Positions 37,317 to 47,702 of a stretch of 64,000 nt of DNA are shown here, piece by piece. A program made the translations under genes and the position numbers. Each line of letters starts with the position of its first letter. Position 1 is the first letter of the stretch. Under the pieces are notes generated by a model, which saw only the letters and a program-made list of their open reading frames with translations, made no database searches and was not told the origin of the DNA. Source of the stretch: Rhynchopus euleeides (lineage: Eukaryota > Euglenozoa > Diplonemea > Diplonemida > Diplonemidae); contig OY723307.1 of assembly GCA_963210315.1 (NCBI GenBank), positions 496,001 through 560,000 on the forward strand, read 5' to 3'.

Positions 37317-39170
37317 GGGGGGGGGGGCGGGCACCGAGCGATATATAATACTGAGGGGGGCTCCCTCAAAGAAGCAACGAAATAGCTTAAACCGTGGGAG
37401 GGAAGGGTGCGTTTCTTTCCTTCAATGCGACCCGTGTGATGTTCATTCTCTCTCTTCTTGCGCCTTCTTCTTTTTCGGCTGCATTTTTCGGCGACCTTTT
37501 TTATTTCTCTCTCTCTTTCTGCTTCCATTTTTCGGTATCTCGTTATTTGCATTGCGGCTTTCACACACCCTCTCCATGACGGCACACACACAGAGAGCTT
37601 CGAAGGGGAGCGGAGAAACGACACTGTGGGGTATCGCGCCCCTCCACCCCTCTCTGTCTCTGAGCCAAACTGAGCCAGGCTTTCGCCACCTCGAAGTGAA
37701 GCGCCCTCCCTCCACGGACCTCTGGAGTCTCAGTATTCATGAACAGGTTTTTTGAGCGGGTTTTTCAACAATTTCAAAAAGAGTTCGGGGAGAAGGACGA
37801 GGGGGAGCGGGGGGGGGGCGTCCCTTCCAGAAGTAGAAACGTAAGGTGAACGGAAGTCCGGCCGGCCTCTCTCCCCGCTTCGAGGGGGTGTTCACGAGAT
37901 CTGGTGATCTGCCCCGGCCTGCGCTTTGCACAGGCGACTGACGGAACACCCCTTCGGCTAGTCTCTTTCTTTCCTTTCAGGTTTTGCAAGGCGTAATGCA
38001 GTGATTTCTCTTTGTCTTGAGGCGATGTGACTTTCAGCTCGCACACAGAGAGCGTGCGATCATACGGGGAAAAAGAAAACAAAAGGCGTCGCGGTCAGAG
38101 CGAGGCACGCGTGAAGGCATGCTTGCTTATACTTGGCAGCGGGCAGTTGGCAAGCGGGGGGGGGAGATCCCCTCCCCATAGACATTGTGCATAATATTAG
38201 GTGATGTGTTTCTCACTGGGTGTCATCCTCTGTCCTCTGTGCCTTAGAGCCTTCCCAATCACATGCGGTTCCTCAGGAGCTGGTGCGGGTGGCGGTGATA
38301 ACTCTGAAGGCTTTAGTCGGGCAACAGAACACAAAAAGGTATGACGCCATCCCCTTCGTCCTGATACATAAGATGGGTTGGGATTACCGTAAGGACAAAA
38401 AAACGGATTGATTTTGTTTTGCTCCTATATTTTGAACATTGTTCCACTCTCAGGCAGTGTGGCCTTTTTGCCCCACTGCAACACACGCGGGTGTGAGCGC
38501 CCCCCCACCCACACTCTCCACTCCCCCAGGTCCTGTGCCTGCTTTCTAGAAATGGCTCTTCTTCGAGGGGGTAAAAGAAGCCCCCGTCAGAAACTAACCA
38601 GAAACAATGAATGATCTAATTTGAGACAAGACTGGGGAATCCTTCCGGCCCCCTTCAAAGGCGGGGCCAGAATCCCGTGGGTGATAAAGAAATATCGGTA
38701 AATGGAGGGGAGTAAAGAGTAGAATGTAGAATGTAGAATTGGTTGTTCCACGGCAGCCGGTAGGCTAAATAATATTGACTATTGAGGGATCCAGGATCCC
38801 GAAAAAATTTACTCAAAAGTTACCAAGAGGGGGGAAAATATATTTACCCACTTTTTTCCTTCAGTGGTCCAAGGAGTAATGGGTTTTTTTCCCACCATTT
38901 TTGGCGAGAGAAAAAGTATGAGGTACGGATGCACTCAAACAATGCGAGAATGCGGTTTTTGAAGGGAAAACCCCCGGAGGGAGAGAGGGGGGCGACCCCT
39001 TCCCCACCACCCCAGAATGGGAATATTACAGGAATAGTTGCCTTTGCCTTCATATTGTCCCGAGACATAGCATCACCCACCAGGAGTCTCGGAGACGAGA
39101 CAATGCCAAAAAGGAGTGCAAAGGTGGCAGGGGAGTACTGGGCACACCTGAAGGAAGGTGCGTCACGTGC
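37317..39170. other. No gene recognised
   Basis: Lower-GC sequence with CT-rich runs near 37440-37540 and GTAGAATGTAGAAT repeats near 38715-38740. The motif GTAAAGAGTAGAATGTAGA here recurs near 61595. No convincing coding frame. Confidence 0.45.
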
Positions 39171-39178
39171 CCTCAGAA

Positions 39179-39569
39179 GGATCCCGTACTTTGCGGACTG
39201 CTGGTCGGGCCCCTTCGCAGCACTAGACGAGGCTGTCAGCCGGTACGTCACCGTGGTCGGCTCCGCGCTAGCGATCTCCCCGGGGACCACCTCCAACAGC
39301 TCAAGCTTGTTGGGGATGCTGCTTGCCGTCTTGACCTTCTTGCCGGCACTATCGAAGCGATCGACAACCCCGAAGAGAACTTCTGCGAAGCGGCAAGCAG
39401 CGAGCTTTGAAGTGGCCTCCCCGCCGCAGGTGTTGCACTTCACCTTTTTGGTCGTGGTGAGATCCGCGAGGTCCTTCAGCCCATCCAGCGCAAATGTCTC
39501 GTCCTGTTTTGCTTCCCACGTCCTGCCGCAGCACCACCACCAACAACCCGTCTGCGAGACCCTCACAGA
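39179..39569 (-). pseudogene. Gene remnant with Cys motif, product unknown
   Basis: About 130 codons on the minus strand have the host codon style (AAG, CTC/CTG, GTC/GTG, GC-rich third positions). They read KVKCNTCGGEATSKLAACRF, then AEVLFGVVDRFDSAGKKVKT and a Ser/Ala-rich end. There is no clear start. A neighbouring minus frame upstream (39540-39633) reads IAKCTFCEGLADGLLVVVLRQ, so a frameshift is possible. The Cys pair could be half of a zinc finger. Family not recognised; it may be a decayed mobile-element gene. Confidence 0.35.
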
Positions 39570-39662
39570 AGGTGCACTTTGCAATGTACGTTCGGGAAAA
39601 TGACGAGAGGCCACTCGGTGTTGGCAACGACACCGACTACGACAGCGATTTTGATTGTGACG

Positions 39663-39727
39663 AGGAGAACACGCAGGCTGTGCAGACTCAGGCTGCGCCT
39701 GAGTCTGCACAGCCTGCGTGTTCTCCT
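39663..39727. repeat. Perfect 31-bp-arm palindrome
   Basis: Arms 39663-39693 and 39697-39727 are exact inverted repeats around a 3-nt loop (arm starts AGGAGAACACGCAGGCTGTG). It could form a strong hairpin or cruciform. Confidence 0.9.
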
Positions 39728-39950
39728 GGTGATCGGTGCTGCACGACTAGAACTAGATTCGTGGTGCCGGGGAGGTGTTGGGTATGAAGACCGTTCAGGC
39801 TTTTTGATTTTTTCTAGATTCATGGTGTGGGAGGAGGGCGGGGGGGGGGTCGCAAACAACCGTCGGAAGCTGGGAAGACGGGAAACCGCGGCAAAAAAAC
39901 GGTGTGCGTGAAGGAACTCCTGGACCAAAAAAGTGGGTAAATTTGTACTA

Positions 39951-40758
39951 CCGTAAACGGAAATATTGTGGACCGTAATAAAGGTGAACCGTACTATAGG
40001 TGGACCGTAAAAAAGATGGAACAAATGGGATTTTTCCGGAACTTGGAACATTTTTACGGTCCACCTATTTTACGGTTGGGATAGTGGACTTGGCGGTTTT
40101 TTTTACGAGTTCCTTCGTGACGAAGTCGCGAAGGAACCAAGGAAATCGTACGACTGAAGCTGCAGGATTAACACCACAGCCTCAGCACAGAGTGTGCGCT
40201 CACCATCGTCCGGGAACTGTTCTCCCACAGTTACTGCAGGGTGTACTACACTAAAGGAGTACGATTTCCCTGAATTTTCCGGGCACTGATTCACGAATTT
40301 ACATCTGGAGGGAGCCCGGTGGTCTCAGCTTCTGTCTGCGCGCCCTGCCGTACTGTGGCTGCTTTTGTGGGCTCGTGCATCAGGTTCTACTTTTACTTCT
40401 ACCGGAACGCTCCTTGCATGGTACTACACTTCTCGAGGTGTGGTGGTGGGTGAGTCTCGAGGTGAGTGGTGGTGATCGTGCCCTTTCCACACGCAGGGAG
40501 GACTTGCTTCTCTTGCTGGTGTTGGTTGCGGTGGTGGAGGGAGGGTCCAAAGCTGGGAGGTCGGGAGGCCTACGTGCGGGAGTCTGCGGCGTGGAGGCCG
40601 CAGTCCGCGCCCCGCAACCCACCAGCCCGCGGGCGAAAATCGCATTGTCTTTTCCATATGCAGTCCCAATAAATAGTGGACCGTAAAAAAGATGGAACGT
40701 TTGGCCTTTTTTTGGGAACTTGGAACATTTTTACGGTCCACCCTTTTTCCGTTTACGG
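39951..40758. mobile_element. 808-bp TA-flanked MITE with CCGTAAAC termini
   Basis: The terminal repeat CCGTAAACGGAAA is mirrored at the right end, with TA on both sides (39949-39950, 40759-40760). Subterminal TGGACCGTAAAAAAGATGGA is mirrored as TTTTTACGGTCCA near both ends. Same family as 19882-20406. No coding capacity. Confidence 0.8.
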
Positions 40759-41025
40759 TATTTAGAATTGGGCAAAACCTGGAAATGGGCACTATTTAAC
40801 CGGATGGCTGTTCCACGGTATTAAAAATCCACACGTGGGGGGACATATTAAGTACACGCGGCGCGGTCGTCAGGCCCCGGCTAGTCGGGCCGACTAGCCG
40901 GAATGAAGGCCGAGACCCGACCCCCACGCCGTGTGTGCTGCCTGTGACAGTGAGAAGCATGCCGCAGCAAGCTAGAAGGTCGAGTAGACAGTTGTACCTC
41001 CACCCCCGCCCTCCCCCCCCCCCCC

Positions 41026-42178
41026 TAGGGGGGGTCAAATGCCACCCTTTTACGTGGACAAACACGATTTTTCAAAAAACCGGCGCAGAGGCCCCAAAGC
41101 CCCCGTAAACCCTCCAAACCCCCCCAGATCGGTCCGGAAACCCATCGAACCCCACTTTTCCACCATTCCGGGCACCTCAGGTGCCCGAATTGGGGTACCT
41201 AAATTTTGTGCCACCGTTTGGTACCGGACAGTGCCACTGTGTGGGAGGTTGGAAAAGAAAATGCCCCAACACACCACATCTGAGGGTTGCAATGCATGTT
41301 GCTTGCCAACCACGTCATCCGGTGGGTGTCAGGCGCTATGTAGGTGGCATTAGCCAGGTCTTCGATGAGTTCTGGCTTGTATATGTACCTCCCTGCCACC
41401 ATGCACCGGGAGGCTGCCTGTAGGTACGGAACAAGTCCAGATGGTCGTGTGATTCCTGTGCAGCAGTGCTCCACAACCGGGATGTGTTGACAACGACTGT
41501 TGCAACACGAGCTGTACATTCCGGGAACACACGAAGTGCGCTGTCGTGGTACCCATTGTGCCAGAATTGGTACTTGCTGCGGTCTACTTTGCCTGGCCCA
41601 AGAGCACTGGTACTGAACAGTGCAATATGCGTGGCGAGGTGAATGCAACGGAAGCGCGCAAAGTCAATACAGCTCTCGGATGGCGGGTGGTGGTGTCACT
41701 AGTGTGTGACGTTCACTCGAGGATACAACGCATCACAATGAATCAGCAACCGTGGACCGAGTACAATACGCTCTCTGTGGCTGGTGTGGGGGACAAAGGC
41801 AGTGCCTGTGCCGCAGGCAGGGAGGTACATATACAAGCCAGAACACATCGAAGACCTGGCTGATGCCACCTACATAGCGCCTGACACCCACCGGATGACG
41901 TGGTTGGCAAGCAACATGCATTGCAACCCTCAGATGTGGTGTGTTGGGGCATTTTCTTTTCCAACCTCCCACACAGTGGCACTGTACGGTACCAAACGGT
42001 GGCACAAAATTTAGGTACCCCAATTCGGGCACCTGAGGTGCCCGGAATGGTGGAAAAGTGGGGTTCGATGGGTTTCCGGACCGATCTGGGGGGGTTTGGA
42101 GGGTTTACGGGGGCTTTGGGGCCTCTGCGCCGGTTTTTTGAAAAATCGTGTTTGTCACCCCCATTTGACCCCCCCTAC
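41026..42178 (-). mobile_element. Foldback element, copy 2 (about 1.15 kb)
   Basis: Reverse-oriented near-identical copy of 36164-37316. Arms are at about 41031-41410 and 41805-42177. The central unique part matches copy 1 except for small indels. C and G homopolymers of 10 or more bases border both ends. Confidence 0.85.
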
Positions 42179-43660
42179 CCCCCCCCCCCCCCCAGCAACT
42201 CCGGCGGGTGATACTGTGTCAGGGAAATACGTCGTGCCACACCAAGTCTGGCTTCGGTGTGACCTCCCCCCGGTCCCCCCACAACTCAACCCCCAAGGGT
42301 CGGCTGAAGAAACAGCAAGGGACAGAAATGCTGTGCAGCTGGAAGCTTTCTCCTCGGTATTGCCGAAGAGAAAGAGAGAGAGAAACGACGACTAGTGTTC
42401 TCATGATGTGAACATTCACGCTTCAATCATACGAAAGAGATCATACGAAAGAGAGAGAGGGAGAGAGAGATAACATTGAAGACGATTATGAAGGATGCCG
42501 TGCAGTTATCAGAAGGCGGTGCAAGTGACTCACCCACTCACCCATCCCGTTCGAAGTAGCGATAAGCTCTGTGGCATTCTGTGCGGGCGGATGATTCATG
42601 CCGCGTCGGGAAGAAATTCAGAAAGCGCACCCTCTCCGGGACACAGTGTGTGGCGAAAAAGACACAGCACCCACGCTCCTAATTAGCAACCGCATCCGGA
42701 AGTTGCTTCTCTTTTTGATGCGTTGGAGGCTTCGACGCAAGAAGGTTTGCTTGCTGCTGGGCTCTCCTGCCGGGCATGCCTCGCATATCACAGTAGACTG
42801 GTGGCTGCGGCAACGCCGTGGCAGTGCCATGTTTTCTTCAAACATCAATGTGTTGAAAGAATGCAAAATAATAGAACACTCCCCATACATTCGGCGGTAT
42901 ACCCGGTATGTACAGGGTATGTACAGGGTATTTTCGGTATTTTGGGTATACCCGGTAGATACCGGGTACAACGCCGAATGTATGCCGCAAAGAAATTCAC
43001 ATACCCTCCCCCCCTCCTCTCATTATTTGCTGAGAGAGTGCGAAAGAGCGAGCAGAACAGGAGTGGAGCACACACTGGTGCTTCACGCTGCCAGAGTAAA
43101 GGGGAAAGACGGGCAGGTGTGGAGGCACCATGAACGGGCCACATGAACGTAACAGGCAAAGGAGAAGGGGTGAAGGGGTTCACAACACAACACAAAACAG
43201 CACCACAACACCCTGCCCTGAGGCTCCCGGCAGAGCCTTGCTCTGTCAGACATCTCAGTAAGGTAGTTCAAAAGATTCAAAGGGGGGTGGGGAGGGAGGG
43301 TGGTATGCCCTATGATAGGCTATCGTGCTGAAAAAAGAGCCCGGGATATCACGATTTTGCTGTGAATTTCACCCTTTGCCTTGCCGAGAGATACAAAAGG
43401 CAACTGCCCCCACCCCCACCCCCCTCCCCGCTGCCTGCTGCAAGGGTTGCCTTGTGTTTCCCACAAGCGCTGCCCCCCCCCCCCCGCTGACAGGAGCCCT
43501 GCTGTGGCAATTACCCCCCCCCCCACCCCCCGGCCATAAAGAATGGGGGGCGGGGGAGAGAGACATCGAGAAATGACCTGAGTCCGCCCACACTTTTTTT
43601 TGCTTCCATTTTTACTTCGGCGGGTTTGCACGGAGAGAGACAGAGAGAGGGAGGGAGAGC
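42179..43660. other. No gene recognised; LINE-tail remnant and one MITE
   Basis: Contains an orphan retrotransposon-like tail at about 42400-42472 (ATTCACGCTTCAATCATACG followed by GA repeats), a 101-bp MITE and C-rich runs near 43480-43530. No coding frame was found. Confidence 0.45.
42884..42984. mobile_element. 101-bp MITE-like inverted repeat
   Basis: CATACATTCGGCG at 42884 is mirrored at 42984. Subterminal TATACCCGGTA is mirrored, and the centre has tandem GTACAGGGTAT. No duplication of flanking bases was evident. Confidence 0.65.
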
Positions 43661-44038
43661 AAAAATACAGCAGCAGTCTCTCGAGTCTTCCTTTCAGATG
43701 ATTTTTGCATTGATCGCTTCCACCTTTTTTTTTTCTCGCTGGCGCTAGTGATATCGGCTGGCAGAAAAACCACACACAAACCCCCCCCCCCCCCCCGCGT
43801 GTCGAGTGACCTTACCTGTCTGAAGTACAGAAATGTGTCGGGTTGGGTGGAGCATACACACACACACACATGTTCACACAAAACACAGAACAAACCGCAC
43901 AAACGTGTTCACACATCCGGTATCCTATGCGAAATACCCGCTGCTCCCCGGGAGCTGTTGCGGGAACCATCTGCTCTTCCGACCCAGCGAGACTCTTGCC
44001 GTATTTTCTCTACCACACGGGGTGTGTTTTACCAAACA
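43661..44038 (+). repeat. Duplicated segment, copy 1, with empty hAT site
   Basis: Nearly identical to the sequence flanking the insertion at 56659-57854 (56548-56658 plus 57855-58150). GCGCTAGT occurs once here (43742-43749), the unoccupied target. It contains a poly-C run and a CA repeat. No coding or RNA class was recognised. Confidence 0.85.
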
Positions 44039-44852
44039 AAAAACAGCGTCTCAACCGTGCTTCCCCCTTCCTGATTTGATGATGCGTTTGACGATTCCAC
44101 CATGTGTGGCCACCGTCGGAAGCACTCCTACACGTTCACGCTTCATGCATGTCTTAAAAAAAGAGGGCCGGACATCGGCACACCCCCCACCCCACCCCAC
44201 CTGGGTAATTGTTCCCCCAGCAAACATGAATTGCCGGGGAGTGGGGGAGTGGGGCTGTGGGTGCAGGGTGGTGACTACGGAGGAGGAAATACATGGGCGA
44301 ATTGCCAGACTCCCCCGGGAGTCCCCTCCCCTCCCCTCCCCCCACCCCCCGCTCCACACAACGCACAACGGGCAACTGGGTGGGTGTGGGTGTGGGGAGG
44401 TCGTCAAATCGACAACAAGAAGAACAAACTGAGGGAGCGGGAGGGGAGGGGAGGGGGGGGGGGTGCGCGAGTGCACATCGCCCATTATCTGAGACAGAAC
44501 AAGCGAGCGTTGGGGGTTGTCGCAGAGAAGAGGGATACAAAGAGCTACCATCCCCACCCACCCCCCCCTCCCTCCCACCCCCTCCTCCCCGTCTGATCCC
44601 CAGACTGATTCTCTTTTTGAACCGTTCTAACAACCACGGCAACGAGAGGTGTCAAAAAAAACAATACCGGAGAGAACAACACCAGGGGTGGGGGGGGGGG
44701 GGGGGGGTGGGGCGGGGGGTGTGGGTGGAGCGCGAATTTCCTTTGGTATCGACGACGAACCTGCCTTACTTTTTTTGTCATCGACACACACACACACCAC
44801 ACCACACCACACTACACTACACCACACCCCGCCCCTCACCCACCCCACCCTA
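44039..44852. other. Intergenic, downstream of the polycystin-like gene
   Basis: G/C homopolymers (notably about 44691-44707) and ACACC microsatellite near 44785-44825. The right edge should be the channel gene's 3' UTR. Confidence 0.5.
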
Positions 44853-47702
44853 CTACAGCATGAAGTGCTCATACGCAGGGCCGTTCCTCTCATCCTCTGA
44901 ATGCGACTCCCGGTGGGACACGTGAGATATATTGCGGGAGCTTATCGGGGTGAAGGCGCGGCCTCCCTTCCGAGAGGACCCGAGAGGGGGGCTGGTGGTG
45001 CGCTGGTTCACGCTGCCGTTGCCCGGCTTGCCGGCGCCCCTTTGGGGTGAGGGGCGGCGCCCCTCGTCGCTGCTGTGGTGGTGCATGCTCTCCGCAAGGC
45101 TGTGCGACGAGAAGAAGGACGAGTTTCCATTCGCCGCCCCGCGCTGCTGCTGCCCACCCGCCCCACACGCCCCGCACGCCTTCCCCGACACCGCACGCTC
45201 GCCGCACTGCCAGCAGATCACATCCCGCCTCCCGCCCGCCGCACGACCCCCTCCCCCGCCATCCCTCGACGCAGACAGCTTCTTCCCCTTCCCCTTCCGG
45301 ACAACCCGATTCGACACCTCCGGCCTCCGGGTGTGGGGGCCGCCATCCCCAATCCGCGGCAATGCCTCCCTTGCGCTTGTCGGCAGCACATCAAACACAA
45401 TACTGCCTGGGTCCTCCGCAGAAGCCACAGGGATGCGCGTCGATATCCCATGGAGCAACGCCAGGGCATGCGACAGCTGGCTCTCGAGGTGCGACACCTG
45501 CCTCTGCAAGTCGTCGTGGTGGCTGTCCTGCCTCTCGGCTGCCGGGTGCAGCAGGGGCGAGGCGGAGTGGCTGCCGCTCTTCAAGCTGCTCTCCTCCTCG
45601 GAGTCCCCATCGGATGCCTCGCTCGCAGGACGCAGGTCGTCGTCGCTGCTGTTCAACTCCAGGAGGTAGTGCGGCTCCTTCTCCGCCCTCGAGAAGATAT
45701 TCCGGGCTTCATACGGTGCATACACCTCTTTACACATCCCGACCCACTCATCCCCCGTCACCTCCCGCTTGTACCCCTCGGGGGAGCGGTGCGCATGCTC
45801 CCGGATGATCTGAACAGTGGTGATCCGCTTTGCCTGCTCCCCCTGCTTCCCCCTGAATTGGAACATCTTCCTCCCATAAAGCTCCTTCTTCGCCTTCTTC
45901 ATGTCGGAGTAGAGCTGGTTGAAGGACCACGACACGACCTTCCCATCGGAGGTGCTCTGGACAAGCGCGAAGCTCCCGGAGACAATCGCCAGCACCATGT
46001 TCAGCAGGATGAGCCAGGAAATAATCATGAAGGAGCCGAGGAACATCCACACCATCTGCGGGTGGATGTCGCTGAGGATCTCCCAGTCGGTGCTGATCTC
46101 TGCCGAGACTGTGAGGCGGGCGAGGTAGCCGAATGACATGGAAATGCTGCTCATGGGTCGGAAGTCTGCCCCGAACAGAGCAGTCGCGCCTATGGAGTAG
46201 GCGATGAGCACAAAGGTGTAGATCACAAACAGCGATATGAGCTGCCCCGATGCGTAGCGGATGGTGGCGGAGAGGACGCCAAGCCTCTCGTTGTGTGCGA
46301 TTAGGCGGAGGACACGGAGCCACGACATGGTTGCTGCGATTGCCAGGTAGGTCGAGGCCCTTTCGTATTTATACCCGTAATCTGTCAGCTTGATGAACAT
46401 GTCTGCGTCGGCGACGGAGCCAGACCCGTTGTCATTCCCGTTGAGGCTGGACCCCTCGAGCCACAGCTGGATCCGGAAGTAGTACGCTATCCCGAAGACC
46501 ACCATCAGGATTGCCTCGAAGACATCCCACACGTTAACCCACGGGGCGCCCATCTTCTTGTTGAGCCATATGGACATCACCATGCCTCGTATGGTCATCA
46601 GGCTTCCCAGGAGCACCCCAAAATCGAGGGCGAGGATGAATTTGGAGGTGGGGGACTCCAGCACCAGGAGCTGGAAGGGGTACGCCTTTGTCATCGCGAC
46701 CATCGAGCCGGAGGCGAACAGCTCGATAAACATGTGGTTCAGGGCGAAGGAGTTGACGTAGGGGTTGAAGGTCAGAACATCCACCACGACGAGACGCGAC
46801 GCGAGGTCTATCCAGTGGTTCCCCCGGAGGAAAGCTAGCTCGGTTTGGATCTCCGACAGGTTCGCCGTGAAGGAGAGTGGGATGGAGAAGGCCTTTTCCG
46901 GATCGGGGTAAGAATGGTACTGCGTGTCAGCCGTCAGCACGTTGATTGAGAGGTCCTTCTGCGAGTCGGGCACCCACATGCCGCTGGGGCCGTAGGGCTC
47001 CACGGACACCCTGCTGTCATCCCAGTCACCCAAGACAAACGGGGGAAGCTGCTCTCGGAAGCCGGTGGATATCACCCCGGGTATGCCATAAGACGAATTC
47101 TTCACGCGGAACTGCCGCATCAGCACATACCCTAAGGGGTATGTGCTGGGGGCGATGTCGCGGAGCCAGAGGTGCTTTGCTACGGAGTCCATCCAATCCC
47201 AGAACTCCGAGATGGTGTGAAGCTTCATGAACCGCTCCGTCTCCAGCTCCCAGTGGTGCGACTCCTCCAGCTGATACAGCACGTTGTAGGAAGAGGGGTT
47301 GGCAACCCCGCTGAGCACCACCACGAGGGTGATGCAGACCAGCCACAGCACGAACACAGGTGTCTCCACCCAGGAGCGTGCCCGTTGGATGTCCCGCACC
47401 AGATAGGTCTTCAGGCTTCGCAGGGGGACCACAGCCACTGCGCCTGGCGCTGTGCCTTGGGCATGGTGGAGCCCGCCGAAGCCGAAAGGCTGCCCGATGC
47501 CCCGCGCGTTGTAGCGTTGGGCGACAGAGGCTGTCGCGCGGAGGGGTGTCGTGCCTGCCTGCTGCCCCCGCCACGGCTGCGCGTCCCCCGGGGGGGAGTA
47601 CTCCGACCGGGGGCTGCCCTCCAGCTTTAAAGACTTCATCTCGACAGACTCCACCTCAGACTTCATGAGCCGGTCCATGCTGTCATCACCCATTCCAGGC
47701 AT
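44853..47702 (-). CDS. Polycystin-2-like (PKD2/TRPP) cation channel
   Basis: 949 aa from ATG 47702 (an earlier GTG-led extension is unlikely). TRPP channels conduct Ca2+/monovalent cations, often in cilia or flagella. S1 (FVLWLVCITLVVVLSGVA) is at about 113-134. A large extracellular polycystin/TOP domain follows, including the conserved region WIDLASRLVVVDVLTFNPYVN. S2-S5 come next, with the arginine-poor S4-like segment SWLRVLRLIAHNERLGVL. The pore region and S6 (MVWMFLGSFMIISWLILLNM) lie at about 549-578. The cytosolic tail is long and charged, with Ser-rich parts and a zinc-ribbon-like CWQCGERAVSGKACGACG at about 829-846. Order and spacing fit PKD2 rather than PKD1, which has a larger ectodomain and GAIN/PLAT. 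No EF-hand or classic coiled coil was obvious. Confidence 0.88.
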   Translation of the reverse strand: MPGMGDDSMDRLMKSEVESVEMKSLKLEGSPRSEYSPPGDAQPWRGQQAGTTPLRATASVAQRYNARGIGQPFGFGGLHHAQGTAPGAVAVVPLRSLKTYLVRDIQRARSWVETPVFVLWLVCITLVVVLSGVANPSSYNVLYQLEESHHWELETERFMKLHTISEFWDWMDSVAKHLWLRDIAPSTYPLGYVLMRQFRVKNSSYGIPGVISTGFREQLPPFVLGDWDDSRVSVEPYGPSGMWVPDSQKDLSINVLTADTQYHSYPDPEKAFSIPLSFTANLSEIQTELAFLRGNHWIDLASRLVVVDVLTFNPYVNSFALNHMFIELFASGSMVAMTKAYPFQLLVLESPTSKFILALDFGVLLGSLMTIRGMVMSIWLNKKMGAPWVNVWDVFEAILMVVFGIAYYFRIQLWLEGSSLNGNDNGSGSVADADMFIKLTDYGYKYERASTYLAIAATMSWLRVLRLIAHNERLGVLSATIRYASGQLISLFVIYTFVLIAYSIGATALFGADFRPMSSISMSFGYLARLTVSAEISTDWEILSDIHPQMVWMFLGSFMIISWLILLNMVLAIVSGSFALVQSTSDGKVVSWSFNQLYSDMKKAKKELYGRKMFQFRGKQGEQAKRITTVQIIREHAHRSPEGYKREVTGDEWVGMCKEVYAPYEARNIFSRAEKEPHYLLELNSSDDDLRPASEASDGDSEEESSLKSGSHSASPLLHPAAERQDSHHDDLQRQVSHLESQLSHALALLHGISTRIPVASAEDPGSIVFDVLPTSAREALPRIGDGGPHTRRPEVSNRVVRKGKGKKLSASRDGGGGGRAAGGRRDVICWQCGERAVSGKACGACGAGGQQQRGAANGNSSFFSSHSLAESMHHHSSDEGRRPSPQRGAGKPGNGSVNQRTTSPPLGSSRKGGRAFTPISSRNISHVSHRESHSEDERNGPAYEHFML

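Noticed and set aside
41039-41353. Repeated small proteins in the foldback arms (also 36.1-37.3 kb)
   Set aside because: They occur on both arms and both strands of an inverted repeat; no codon bias or domain.
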